From Chara braunii (lineage: Eukaryota; Streptophyta; Charophyceae; Charales; Characeae): 28,183 nucleotides of DNA. Where the stretch lies: contig BFEA01000255.1 in NCBI GenBank assembly GCA_003427395.1, positions 679,157 through 707,339 of the forward strand. The letters run 5' to 3'. The position numbers and the translations under genes were made by a program. Shown here in pieces: positions 1 to 9,971 of this stretch (within the stretch, counting starts at the first letter, position 1; each line of letters opens with the position of its first letter). The notes below the pieces were generated by a model that did not search any database, was not told where the DNA came from, and saw only the letters and a list, made by a program, of their open reading frames with translations.

Positions 1-197
1 ATTTTCCCGTAACCCGTCGCCCACAGTGTCCCGGCCCCTTCGGACTGTGAGACCCTTGTGCACGCACCCCTCATTCGCCTAATTGCATTCATACCCTTAA
101 GACTCCCCCACTTCCCCCAAAAATCCTTGGCACACCCCTTTTTGCACTTCGAGGCCCACACTCCACTCCGATCAGGAAGTCGCGCTGGGCGTGAGGT
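1..197 (+). repeat. 5' LTR of element A (3' end only)
   Basis: This stretch aligns to 11122-11316 by eye with about seven differences, including a 2-bp insertion near 61. Identity stops exactly where the primer-binding site starts. The LTR does not end in the usual CA but in a GAGGT-type terminus, so either the end has mutated or the boundary is a base or two off. The start of the LTR lies upstream of the window. Confidence 0.85.
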
Positions 198-210
198 TGG
201 TATCGGAGCC
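198..210 (+). promoter_or_regulatory. Primer-binding site of element A (initiator Met tRNA type)
   Basis: The sequence tggtatcggagcc directly abuts the LTR end. It matches the TGGTATC(A/G)GAGC signature complementary to the 3' end of initiator methionine tRNA, the minus-strand primer of many plant Ty3/gypsy elements. The same string is found at the equivalent place in element B. Confidence 0.85.
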
Positions 211-351
211 CGACACGTGGCTAGGGTCCTGGGATTGATAACACGTTAATTAGACGACCTGGCTAACCGTGGGCGACCTCGCCCTCGGAACGTGCATAGA
301 CGTGACCCTATCGTCACCAGAAGGAGATCGGCTAACCGACGAGCAGCCAAT

Positions 352-1401
352 ATGGCTGCCAACGTGCAAAATCTAGTTCCGCAACAAAATTTTAATCCAC
401 CTAAAAAACCTGCCCCACGTGCACGAGCTCCCATGTCGCCACCAGATCTTTATCTATTTGATCTGGCGCACCATCTCGCAGGAGCATGGCTGGCCATGCT
501 TAGAGCATAGCAGTACGATGATCACGAAGCACAGATCAACATTCCGGCTCGAATGGGAGGAGACGCTCATTATTGGTATAGTACCTATGTATGGGTGGAT
601 CTCCCAACCTTCGAACGAGACTTTTTGAACCGATTCGATTATGTCCACCCTGAGCAAGCGTTGTACATGATCAAGGATCAAGTGCAAAAACCACTCGAAT
701 CCGTCGCGGAATATCTAAACCGGTTCTACAGAATGTTCGTAAAAACTGAGCGAGGTGAGCAGGTAGGGAGAGATATGTTCATTGACGGACTCCGCAGTCG
801 AACAATAAGGGCTAAGTTGCGAAAACAGTTTTCCCCCATCACCCATACGCTACAACAAATTATGGCTGTTGCGGAAGAAATGGAACGGAAGTTCGCGGCG
901 AACTTCCTGGAAGGAGAAGATTACCCTAGAGACGGAGATTCGACGAAGCTCGCTCGAGCAAGAGCAGAGCTGGCCTCCTTACAAAACAAATTTGAAAACA
1001 TGGGGTTCGTATCAGGACCTGTCACCTATATGGAGCAGATAGGCCCCAAACGAGTAATCCAAAGTGAGACTCCGAGCATCTCTGCTCCTATGATGCCCCC
1101 GCCCGTCAGGGCATTACCCCCGCCGCTGGTAGAGGTTCCTGTACGATCAAACGAATCGGCGGCCATTTTCGAACTAACCAAAACTTTGATTAGTTTGATC
1201 CAAGAAAACAAAAAGGAGCAGCGAGAGCACAATGCTCGGTTGGAAGCCATGATGAGGAACATGCAACCTATTGCGGTGCGTGCCCCTCCGATGCAACAAG
1301 GATTAGCCCCCGCCCCTGCTCTCGGAGGAGCTGCAAACAATCTGAATGTTTGCTACGCCTGTCATCAGCCCGGATATCTAGCCCGTGATTGCCCCCACTG
1401 A
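352..1401 (+). pseudogene. gag: Gag polyprotein of element A, broken
   Basis: The reading starts with MAANVQNLV at 352 and is interrupted by TAG at 508-510. It continues in the same frame through a capsid-type retrotransposon gag region (about 515-900), with the landmarks ARMGGDAHYWY, DLPTFERDFLNRF and SVAEYLNRFYRMF. A zinc knuckle lies at the end, CYACHQPGYLARDC. In the usual C-x2-C-x4-H-x4-C pattern the histidine is replaced by Tyr, so zinc binding is probably impaired. TGA ends this stretch at 1399-1401, but the same frame stays open beyond it and runs into protease, so this stop is probably a mutation rather than the natural gag end. The product would be the virus-like-particle coat that packages the element RNA. 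Confidence 0.85.
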
Positions 1402-2424
1402 CCCCCGCAACAGCGAATCGGAGTTGCGCCTATGGCTGCGGCCCCTATCGCCAACGGACCTGGACGAGTCGAAGCCTTGATGGAAGAAGTAGAGGGTGGG
1501 GGAAGTGCCTTGGCCACCACGGAAGAGGCCGCCGAGCTAATTCCGCTAGATCAGTATGTGTCGCTATGATATCCTGGACTAGGAATGATCGGAACAATCA
1601 GACCAGCGCCCGAATCGAAAGAGGTGGCAGAGTGGCGACCGTCCTTAGGAGAAATGGAGTCGGGAGGACCCACCTTCGTCACAGGAGAGATCGATGTGCT
1701 AAACATCATCCGAGCCTTGGACCATCGGATTCCCCTTCCCATCGGTCATCTACTCTCGATCTCCGAGCAAGCCAATGAGCGAATGTTACAGCACTGTAAA
1801 GTGAATCGAAAGCGATTCGCTCTCGCCCGAGCACGGAACGTCAAAGCCAAAGGCCCTGCGCCGGAAGAAAACCCAACAAGCACTCCGGGTCCGATACGGA
1901 TAGGATTAATTCAGAAAGACGATCATTTCCTACGGATTAAACCCATTCCGTGGAAATCCGCAGAGTGGGATATAGAAATTTAGGGAATTCCTTACAACGC
2001 CATTATAGACTCAGGAGCAGCTGTGTTGGCTATTTCACTAAGAGTGGTCGAAAGGCCAGGCAGGAAAAACGATCTGATCATGCTCACCGAGAAAGATCAG
2101 CTCGTCTCGGCAGATGAGGAAAAGATTAAAACTGTGGGGAGAATGACCAATGTCGCCTTCCGATTAGGAAAAGTACACGCGCTTGGGGATGTCGTAGTAC
2201 TAGATGTTAATACGTACGACGTTCTTTTCGGACTTCCTGCTCTTGTGGCGTTACGAGCAAACCTGGATTTCGAACGACGATCGATCGTCCTCCGAAATAC
2301 AGGAGGAAAACCCTACGCTGTGCCCATGCGATTGACCCTTCACACTACTATTAACGCGGTTCCGCGGGTTTCGCCGATGATGGCAGGGACTCTCCGCATG
2401 ATCTCCTGGGGCGAATCCGCATAA
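1402..2424 (+). pseudogene. pol: Protease region of element A, broken
   Basis: This is in the same frame as gag. TGA at 1567-1569 and TAG at 1981-1983 interrupt it. Right after the second stop comes AIIDSGAAVLAIS, with the aspartic protease active-site DSGA at 2008-2019. About 65 codons later is DVLFGLPAL, which fits the conserved hydrophobic-Leu-Gly motif at the end of retropepsins. TAA closes the stretch at 2422-2424. The enzyme would cut Gag-Pol into mature parts. The active-site triplet is intact, but the stops prevent a full product. Confidence 0.8.
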
Positions 2425-2741
2425 GGGAAGCCATCAACTGATGATGCGGAAAGCAGTGACGAAGATGATCCGGAGATCTTGAAATTGGTACGACAACGCG
2501 TTTACTACCCGTCACCCAAAACGATAGCGAGAACGATGCAATTGACCAGTCGAAAAGTTCAAAGGACCAAGAAGATGATCTTGGGAGAGCCCCTCGTGCA
2601 GATTTCGAGGATGGTCGACTTTTTGGAACCCCCTCAAACTTTGTACGAAGGGATCACCCTCTCCTCGCCAGGTATAGCGACAAAAAACATTAGTGCGACA
2701 TTACGAAACTACCTAAGTCTTTACTAACAACGGCTAAAGAA
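2425..2741 (+). pseudogene. Protease-RT linker of element A, broken
   Basis: The gag-protease frame stays open from 2425 to TAA at 2725-2727. It encodes an acidic patch (DDAESSDEDDPE) followed by a basic stretch. There is no recognised domain. The next coding (RT) is in the -1 frame, so either a frameshift mutation or an ancestral frameshift site lies around 2730. Confidence 0.5.
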
Positions 2742-4313
2742 GTGAGGTTGTTACGCTTGGGGGCGGAAGCAAGCTCTCTGGAACCCCCTGGGCGTTTTGA
2801 AGCGGAAACAGACGGACTGGGAATAAAGATTGCAACTAAGGAAGTGCCATGGCAGGATGTTTGCGACGGAATTACCCCGGAAGGACACGTGGCAATCCGA
2901 GAAGAAGATGCTCAAATGATGGCCACGGTGTTCTCCTGGCGATCGGATCACTCATTCATCTCGGCGCCTCCACCTGACTTGACAAAACAGGCGAACACGA
3001 AACAGATTGACGTTCGGATCTGGGACCAACTTTTTGAACTGCACGTTCCACAATATGTGCCAGATGAAATCCACCGGGTGATTGCGGATATTCTAACGGA
3101 ATACCAAGGAGCAATTAGTGTGTCAGACACTGACATCGGGTTGTCGTTAGTAATCCAACATGAAATTCAGACAGGAAATCACCCCCCGATTCATTGTAAA
3201 CCTTGTCGCTATTCCTTGATTGAACGCAAAAAGGCTCTCGAACGAATTCGGGAGTTTGAAGCCAGCGGTTGGATTGAACCCGCTACTGGACCCTGGTCCT
3301 TTCCTGTAGTGTTAGTACCGAAGAAGAACGGATCGATTCGCATTTGCATCGATTATCGCCTGTCTCTTATACACATCTAGATGTGTATAAGAGACAGGTC
3401 GTTAGTAATCCAACATGAAATTCAGACAGGAAATCACCCCCCGATTCATTGTAAACCTTGTCGCTATTCCTTGATTGAACGCAAAAAGGCTCTCGAACGA
3501 ATTCGGGAGTTTGAAGCCAGCGGTTGGATTGAACCCGCTACTGGACCCTGGTCCTTTCCTGTAGTGTTAGTACCGAAGAAGAACGGATCGATTCGCATTT
3601 GCATCGATTATCGCAAGCTGAATGAAATCACGATCAAAGATGTGTATCTGTTGGATGCGATTGGGTGCGCTAATTATTTTAGCAAGTTTGATATTCGGCA
3701 TGGCTTCCATTATATTCTGGTAAGGGAAGAAGACCGACCGAAAATGGCCTTTGTGTTGTTCGAGGGCACGTGGCAGTGGGTTCGGTGTCCGATGGGGATT
3801 TGCAATGCACCTGCCACGTTTCAGCGAGCGAAGAACATGACGTTCCAGAATTTCGTCAACAAGACACGACGGACGCAAGGAATGATTAACTTCTGTGTGA
3901 TCGTGTACATGGACGACAGCCTGGTCTACTCGGAAACCTATCACGGGCACGCGCAACACATCGAATGGACATTGGGTGCATTGAGAGACGCTGGGTTCAA
4001 GATTGCGCTTAAGAAGAGCGAATTTTTCCTCTCGAAAATTTCATTCTTGGGTTATGTCGTGACACGTGGAGGATTGCGGCCAGACTCGAGAAAAGTTGCG
4101 GCGGTGAAGGAAGCTCCGGTTCCCACGTCACTGACGCAGGTTCGAGCCTTCTCGGGATTAGCATCGTACCACCGGCGCTTCATCAAGGGCTTTGCCGCGA
4201 TTGCGCGACCACTAACGAATCTGTTACGGAAGGACCAGCCTCTTAGCTGGGACGCGGAGTGCCAGCAGGCCTTTGCAACCCTCAAGGACACTCTGGCGAC
4301 GCCTCTATTCTGA
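2742..4313 (+). pseudogene. pol: Reverse transcriptase of element A, carrying an assembly artefact
   Basis: The early RT landmarks are a Gly-Trp-Ile-Glu-Pro-Ala turn, the FPVVLVPKKNG motif and ICIDYR. These are followed, after the artefact at 3360-3614, by KLNEITIKD, FDIRHGFHYI, CPMGICNAPATFQ and the catalytic YMDD at 3906-3917. The thumb/connection region (FLGYVVTRGGLRPD, RAFSGLASYHRRFIKGFAAIARPLTNLL) is well kept. This frame runs into a stop at 4311-4313, and RNase H resumes one frame back, showing an indel near 4300. The stop after 3378 is made of adapter bases and is not biological. The enzyme copies the element RNA into DNA in the particle. Confidence 0.88.
3143..3614 (+). repeat. Artefactual 217-bp direct duplication around a Nextera junction adapter
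   Basis: Positions 3143-3359 and 3398-3614 are identical 217-bp copies of part of the RT coding sequence. They are separated by exactly 38 bases: ctgtctcttatacacatct (3360-3378) followed by its reverse complement (3379-3397). That is the two Tn5/Nextera mosaic ends joined head to head, as in Nextera mate-pair circularisation junctions. The surplus of 255 bp is a multiple of three, so the RT frame is the same on both sides. Confidence 0.95.
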
Positions 4314-4747
4314 TTCGACCGGACCCCTCGAAGCAGTTCATTCTCATCACGGACTGGCAACCGGAAGCTATTTCCGCTATTCTAGCACAGAAGGGGAACG
4401 ATGGTCGCGAACACGTCATCGAGTACGCGTCTCGAACTGTACCGGACGAACGAAGAAACGACTCCGCACCTCAAGGCGAGTGCTATGCGGTAGTTTGGGG
4501 AATCCAGCACTTCCATCCGTATCTCTACGGACAGAAGTTTCGCCTCGTAACGGATCACGAGCCTCTGCTAGCGCTGAAGAAACTCACCAACTACACGGGC
4601 ATGATTGGTCGTTGGGCAGTGCGACGACAAGAATACGACTTCGATATCGTCCATTGAAAGACAGAACGGCATGGCAACGCGGACGGGCTGACACGTCTGC
4701 ACCGACCTGTCAAGGCGAGAAAATTACACCGTGGAAGAAGCCGGACC
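4259..4747 (+). pseudogene. pol: RNase H of element A, broken
   Basis: This frame is -1 to RT. It encodes a Ty3-type RNase H: FILITDWQPEAISAILAQ (first catalytic Asp at 4352-4354), HVIEYASRTVPDERR, a Gly-Glu-Cys-Tyr-Ala turn with the catalytic Glu, and FRLVTDHEPLLAL with the third acidic residue. TGA at 4655-4657 falls inside the closing motif, which reads on as HGNADGLTR, like the family's usual ending (ADALSR). A second TGA follows at 4748-4750. The enzyme would remove RNA from the RNA-DNA hybrid. Confidence 0.82.
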
Positions 4748-4750
4748 TGA

Positions 4751-5038
4751 CCAACGAGCCGAAGTGCGGACAAGTGGCAGTCCTCCCGCGTGGCAAGAAG
4801 CAAAGTGGTGGCGATGGGTGACGGAGGTTACCCCACTACCCCTCTCTCCCCCCCTTCCTCCTCGTCTCTCCTCTCCCTGCCTGACAAATTTTACTATTTT
4901 TGCGAAGCCATCTCCCGCGTCTATTCGGTCTCCATGCGTCCTAACGGGGTAAGATATGCGGATTGGATAGATTGTCGACAGTGTGTTGCACGGGCCCATG
5001 GCTCGTGCATCCAATAAAGGAACGATAGTAAACCATGC
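4751..5038 (+). pseudogene. RNase H-integrase linker of element A, Cys-rich
   Basis: The RNase H-integrase frame stays open here except for TAA at 5015-5017. The first part is Pro/Ser-rich, drawn from a CT-rich DNA stretch at about 4830-4880. The second part is rich in cysteine: DCRQC just before the stop and CLCPLC just after. I do not recognise a domain. The paired CxxC motifs resemble a small zinc-binding element, but that is inference. Confidence 0.4.
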
Positions 5039-6187
5039 TTGTGCCCCTTGTGCCGGACCGACAAAATTCCGACCGAGGCTCGCTTTTTGGATGCCACGTT
5101 AGAAGGATTGGAAAAAACCCGAAAGTTTAGAAGGGCCGAAGTATGGACGGATATTGTCTTAATTGCCACCCTAGTAGGTAACCCCCTCCAGGATTTCACC
5201 AAGGAAGATCGGAGGAGGGCCAACGAAAGGGCTCGGGATTATCGATGGATAGACGGCAGATTAAAAAAACAGAAAACGGACGGCAGTGGGATTTGGATGG
5301 TGGTGCCGCATCCGTTCATGCGGTATGACTGGGTTAAGACAGCCCACGAGGAAACTGCGGCTCATTTTGCTGTACGAATCACAGAGTCCGCTATCGACAA
5401 AAATGAGTGGTATTGGTCCAATATCCACGACAATGTGAAATACATTGTCACCAACTGTCAAGTCTGCGCCGCTGATAAGGCACCGATTCAGCCGCCAAAA
5501 TCGATAGTGCCCACAGTTGTTGAACGGCCATTTCAAAAAGTGAGCATGGACACTACCGACATAGTGATGCCCCCTGACCCGAATAGCTGCGAATATTCAA
5601 TCCTATTGGTATTTGTCGACCATTTCTCGAAATGGATCGAAGCGTATCCTTGTCGCACGCGGCAAGCCACGTAAATCGCGCAATATGTCAACCGTTTCCT
5701 CGGGATGCATCAGGATACGGAAGAGATCCTGACCGATAACGGGGCTGAATTCAGAGGAGAAGTGTTAAAGAATCTGGTCATGCATGGCGTCGCCATACGG
5801 AACACTGCACCCCACATGTCACAATCCAATGGGCTGGTCGAAAACGCTAATCGGATGATAAAGACAACGTTGCGACGAAACATCGTGGCACGGGATCCGA
5901 GACCCTGGCCCGATATCGTCGATCACATCCTGACGGTCCATCGCGGAACGCCCCACGAATCGACGGGGCTAAGCCCCTTCCAATTAAGGACCAATAGCGT
6001 CGCTTGCGTTTCAATACTAAGCCTCCCGGACGAGTCTACATTGAACCGACGTCCCATCAGGGCCACGGCTAGGGACAAGGCCAAACGGCACCTAGAGCTA
6101 ATGGAACGGTCACTGCCCAGGCTAGCCCGAAAACAACAGAAAATGACCGAACTAGTCCAAGGCCGACAGGTCCGGAGCTGCGAGGCC
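5018..6187 (+). pseudogene. pol: Integrase of element A, broken
   Basis: The N-terminal HHCC zinc domain shows His-x6-His-like AHEETAAH and the closing CQVC. The catalytic core has Asp at 5549-5551 (SMDTTD), Asp at 5735-5737 (LTDNGAEF) and Glu at 5840-5842 (GLVENANR). There are 34 residues between the last two, one fewer than the usual D-35-E. TAA at 5672-5674 cuts the core between the first and second Asp, and TGA at 6188-6190 ends this stretch. Integrase would join the cDNA to the host chromosome. All acidic residues are present, so decay is by stop codons rather than by active-site loss. Confidence 0.87.
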
Positions 6188-6190
6188 TGA

Positions 6191-6535
6191 AATGGGAATG
6201 CGGGTCCACGGCCTCAGTACAAATTGGGGGACGTGGTGCAGGTGAGGAAATGTGCTCGCCAGGGTAAGCTAGCGCCACGATTCTTCGGGCGATATTGCGT
6301 GATTGAGCTCGGCCCCAACGGTGTGGACACCGTGCGCCTCGCCTCTAAAGTCTCTGGCAGCCGATCGGCCCGCCCGATCACACGCCACGTGTCCTATCTT
6401 CGCCTCCTCCCCTCTGGTCCGTCCCCTTCTCCCTCCATCTCTCCTTCCGAGGAAACCAAGGACGACGACTCTGACTCTCCACCATCCCCCTCTTCCTCTT
6501 GCTCCCTCTCTGCCTCTTCGTCGCCATCGCCATAG
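6191..6535 (+). pseudogene. pol: Integrase C-terminal domain of element A
   Basis: Same frame as integrase, just after the TGA at 6188-6190. It carries YKLGDVVQVRK, followed by APRFFGRYCVIEL and ITRHVSYLRLLPSG. That fits the SH3-like DNA-binding tail of Ty3/gypsy integrases, in which a beta-barrel precedes a conserved HVSxLK-type end. After about 6420 it turns into a Pro/Ser-rich low-complexity tail (SPSPSISPSEE and similar) ending in TAG at 6533-6535. No chromodomain is visible. Confidence 0.7.
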
Positions 6536-7011
6536 GTTTTCTGGAGGAGAGAGCCCTCAGCGAAGCATCTCTTGCGCCCTGCGATCGATTGACGATCCGA
6601 CAAGTCTATCATCCCCGCCTCAGTCCGGATCTTCGGCGGCTTGCGCACTTTTTCTGCACGGAAGGCGTGTATGCAGGGGCGGTGTTCAGAATCGAAGGTC
6701 GGCCCAACGCAGTGGTACTGGCCGAGGCAGTAGCAGTTCATCAGCGAGCGGTGCCAGGTGTCAGCCGCATATCGGTCGTCATCAACTTCAGTGGCGATCC
6801 CTCCACACTCCTCCCGTTACGGCATTCGGCAGTGAAGACATCGCTGCGCGCGTGGGCAAACGATCTGGTCGCCGAGTGGACCCAACTTCTGGCTCATCCC
6901 AGGGACACGGTCGCAGCGACGCAAGCAATCGAATACGACGGCCTTCGGGTGTACCAGCGTGATCCGCCGGCGGTTCTCCCTGTTGTTGTTCCGTTCCCTC
7001 GCCCCCAATGA
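6499..7011 (+). pseudogene. Unidentified open region 1 downstream of integrase
   Basis: A 170-codon open stretch that overlaps the pol tail by about 37 bases. It has no ATG of its own near the start (the first codon is TTG), so it may be entered by frameshift or may be the 3' part of a longer broken frame. The peptide looks like real protein rather than noise: mixed composition with RLAHFFCTEGVYAGAVFRIEG and RISVVINFSGD as distinctive blocks. I do not recognise the family and see no transmembrane helix strong enough to call an envelope protein. It ends at 7009-7011, overlapping by ATGA the start of the next open region. Confidence 0.45.
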
Positions 7012-8015
7012 GTTTCTCTTCGATCTCCGTTCTTGATCTATCCTCCACCTTCCCCACCTTCTTGCAATCCGATATCCATCCTCGCCTTTCCTACTGTCTA
7101 ACGACCCTTGTTGTCCCCGACATTCATCCCCCACACTGGGACCTGTGCCGCGAAGACTTCGTCGAGCTTTCACTGTGCTTGGTTGAGGTACGGCTGACGT
7201 GGACCGAGGACGAGGCGCGCCCGCCTTGCATAGAGCGTTTGGAGTTGCTGTTCATGCAGGCTTGGCGAACCAACATGGAGGGATAACTCCTCGCGTTTCT
7301 GTTCGCTACAGTGCGGCCCGGACATCAGGAACTCATCGCGCAAGAGCTCACGATCCCGGTAGCGCAGCTGGCGGACGATCTCCCTCTCGACATCATCTCG
7401 CAAGACGACGAGCACCTGATTCCTCATGTGCTTTCTCGCACATTGACGCCGTATCTCCAGTCGTCGGCTTGTGTGGAGGGAGCCGCCGAGCGCATCCCGC
7501 CGTCGCAGCAGCAGTATTTGGATCCTCGGACGGTTCGCGATCCTGCCTTCTTCAGGCATCCAACGGCGGAGCAGCTTGCTGCCATTTGAGAGGAGGAAGA
7601 GGAGGAAGAAAGCACTGAGAGTGACGAAGGAGAAGACGAGCGGGAAGAAAGTGGGGAAAGCGACGAAGTACTCGGGGAAGAGGACGAAACCCCCGAAGAA
7701 GGAAGCTATAGCGAGCATAGCGAGGGGGAGCAAAGCGAAGAAGAAGAAGAAGACGACAAAGGAGAAGAGGAGAACGAAGGACCTGCGGAATCGGAGTGGG
7801 AAGTTGTGCCGGAAGAAGCGCTGCGCACGGGCACGGAGGCTGAAGATCCGGAGGCGGCCCGCAAAAGAGAAGAAACCGCGGCCGGGAAGAGGAAGCTAGA
7901 GTTTGCGATCTGGGCAAGCTTGCACGTCTACGACGACCCAAACCGAGATCCGGAGCCGCCCCGACCAGAACATGGCGACCTCACGGCCACGACTTCGACC
8001 TCATCAGCGAGGTGA
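7008..8015 (+). pseudogene. Unidentified open region 2, acidic C-terminal half
   Basis: From ATG at 7008 one frame is open to TGA at 8013-8015, apart from TAA at 7284-7286 and TGA at 7587-7589, for about 335 codons. The first part includes SDIHPRLSYCLTTLVVPDIHPPHWDLC. The middle has LIAQELTIPVAQLADDLPLDII. After the second stop comes a strongly acidic tract of about 75 residues rich in Glu, Asp, Ser and Gly, then a charged region with FAIWASLHVYDDPNRDPEPP. Continuity of the frame across both stops argues for one decayed gene. Function unknown. It sits between integrase and the 3' LTR, where env-like or captured genes occur in some Ty3/gypsy elements. Confidence 0.5.
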
Positions 8016-8595
8016 CGGAGTCGATCCCCCTCCTCCCCAACCCGTCCCCCAGTTCGCCAACGTACCGATACGGGCGATCGGTCTTCGTCTCCGATCTCTC
8101 TCTCATCGTCCCCTTGAATACCTCACCCTCCACCAGCTCACCACCCCCGTTACGTTCCCCTCTAATCCGTTCCCCCGCGACTCCTTCCGCCACTTCTATG
8201 CTGCTCGCTTCGCTATAGTAGTGCACCCCCACCCCTCCATTTAGTGCGCCGTCCCAACCTTCTGCCTCCATGTTTTGCTCCTTAGTGCCGCGTGGCGAGG
8301 CCACAATATGATCGAGGTTTATTACATAGTAACGGGGACCATCCCCGCCTGCGAAGATCGCGATCGTTTCCGTCCGACACTTTTCCGAACTCTCACCACC
8401 TTCTCTCCTGATTACCTCGCGTCCCTCCCTCGCACTGGCAACCGTTTCCCCCGCTTCCACCGCATCGTCCGCTACCAAGCGCTTCCAGAATCTGCAGCCG
8501 GGATGGAAAGGTTCCTGCCCCCACTACCCCTAAGCCCTCCACCCCACCATGCCGCCATGCACCAGCTCCCTTTTCCCCTTCCAGTTAATTACTGA
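7960..8595 (+). pseudogene. Unidentified open region 3 downstream of integrase
   Basis: The +1 frame relative to the previous stretch is open from about 7960 to TAA at 8593-8595, with a single TAG at 8242-8244. It encodes a Pro-rich segment (VDPPPPQPVPQFANVPIRAIG), then a mixed region with NMIEVYYIVTGTIPACEDRDRF and TTFSPDYLASLPRTGNRFPRFHR. It could be the C-terminal part of the gene at 7008-8015, moved by one indel. No family recognised. Confidence 0.4.
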
Positions 8596-9622
8596 TGCAA
8601 CCGATAATGGATGCGTGTCGCGGTAACGGCACGAGAAAAATCCCGTCCTTGGATCGTCGAGAGCCCAATCTGAGAAAGTAGTAGAAAAGCAAAGTTGCCA
8701 GGTTGGATGACGTCCGCACGCAATCGAACGGTAAGTGGCATAAAGAGATGTGCTCCGCGTGTCGATCGATTAGATAAATCGACACGTATAAACAAGCAAG
8801 CAGGAGCTTGCTAATATTGGAACCCCCTGGGCGCCACATATGTGACGAACCACTTTCTGTAACGCGCAATTTTCTGCGCGGTTGCAATGAGGGGTCCTAA
8901 GCTGGAAAGATTGGGCCAATTACGGGAGATCGGGATCTGTGGAGAATTACATCAGTGTCCTCGTTTTTTCGTCCTTTTTCGTCGTTTCTTTTTCGAATGG
9001 CCAAGCACGGGGTCGGGTGTGTCTTCGAACGGCTGGTGGATTGATTGGTCGGATGGTTGTTTGGCGCGACGCCACGCGCGCGCGCGATTAATAAATGTCG
9101 ACGTCGTTCTTTCGGTTCGGTTTCGATCTTTTTGGGCACGGACATCGCGCGGGAAATTGCTTCTCTCTTTTTAAATTTCCTCTTAAATCTTTTTCGAATT
9201 TTGTCGAACCCCCAACGGCTCTCGGAATTCCGGACTTTCCTTCTGGAATTCGTGCTTTTTGCTTTTTCGCATTAGATAGGAATTTAGGAATTCAGTAATT
9301 AGGATTTTTCCTACCACGCGGCGCCTTTTGTTTACGCGCTTCTTCATGCGGCTGCAACGATACTCTGATTAGTGGGCGCCCTTAATCATATGTGTAACTG
9401 TAATTTTGGGCGGGCGCCATTGTAACTGTATCTCTCTTTTTGCACTTCGTCTCTCCCGCCCTCCCTCTCTTTCTTTTGCTGAAATTTTGTAAGTCGCGGC
9501 TTGCATGCTCGGATCGATGCGTGGAGAAGGGTTACGTCCCCCACGCCGCGGCCGATCATGCAGAACGCAGGTGTTCCCTCTCTAATCTTCACTCTAAGTC
9601 TTGGTAACTCCGTGTTCTTCAC

Positions 9623-9670
9623 GCATGCATGCACGCTATAAATTTCGGCTGCGCGATTAGTCAGCTGACT
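9623..9670 (+). promoter_or_regulatory. Possible LTR core promoter: TATA box with RY repeat
   Basis: gcatgcatgc (9623-9632), an RY-type repeat, lies just upstream of tataaatt (9637-9644). A 12-bp palindrome, agtcagctgact, follows at 9659-9670. If this is U3 of the 3' LTR, transcription would start about 25-30 bases after the TATA box. Motif match only. Confidence 0.3.
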
Positions 9671-9906
9671 CAACTCTCTTAACCCGTTGTTGGAAGCTCG
9701 GGGTTGCGCGATCAGGAAGGGTCGGCACACGAGCGAAGTAAGAGGTGAGTAGAGTAGGAGTTGGGCGATCCAACGGGCTGGTGCCGAACGCGCGGGATTG
9801 ACGTGGGTCACGACGGACTGTGCGCACGGGCGGATCCGACGGGTGCGGGAGGACCAAGCGGGGTGACAACTTCGTGGGTTGGTGCGTGACGACGGACTGT
9901 CCGCAT

Positions 9907-9908
<2 letters not shown>

Positions 9909-9969
<61 letters not shown>
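9909..9969 (+). repeat. (GA)n microsatellite
   Basis: About 30 uninterrupted GA units. It is an all-purine run and could conceivably double as a polypurine tract for element A, since it is followed by TTGGGG, but nothing confirms this. Confidence 0.97.

Positions 9970-9971
<2 letters not shown>

Noticed and set aside
3379-3400. A start codon for a separate RT gene at 3381
   Set aside because: The ATG lies inside adapter sequence.
7471-7899. Lys/Arg-rich 142-codon frame
   Set aside because: Out-of-frame shadow of the acidic tract at 7590-7870; the acidic frame is continuous with protein-like sequence on both sides.
2779-8833. 16-base match tggaaccccctgggcg at 2779-2794 and 8818-8833
   Set aside because: Too short and no similarity in the flanks; could be chance.
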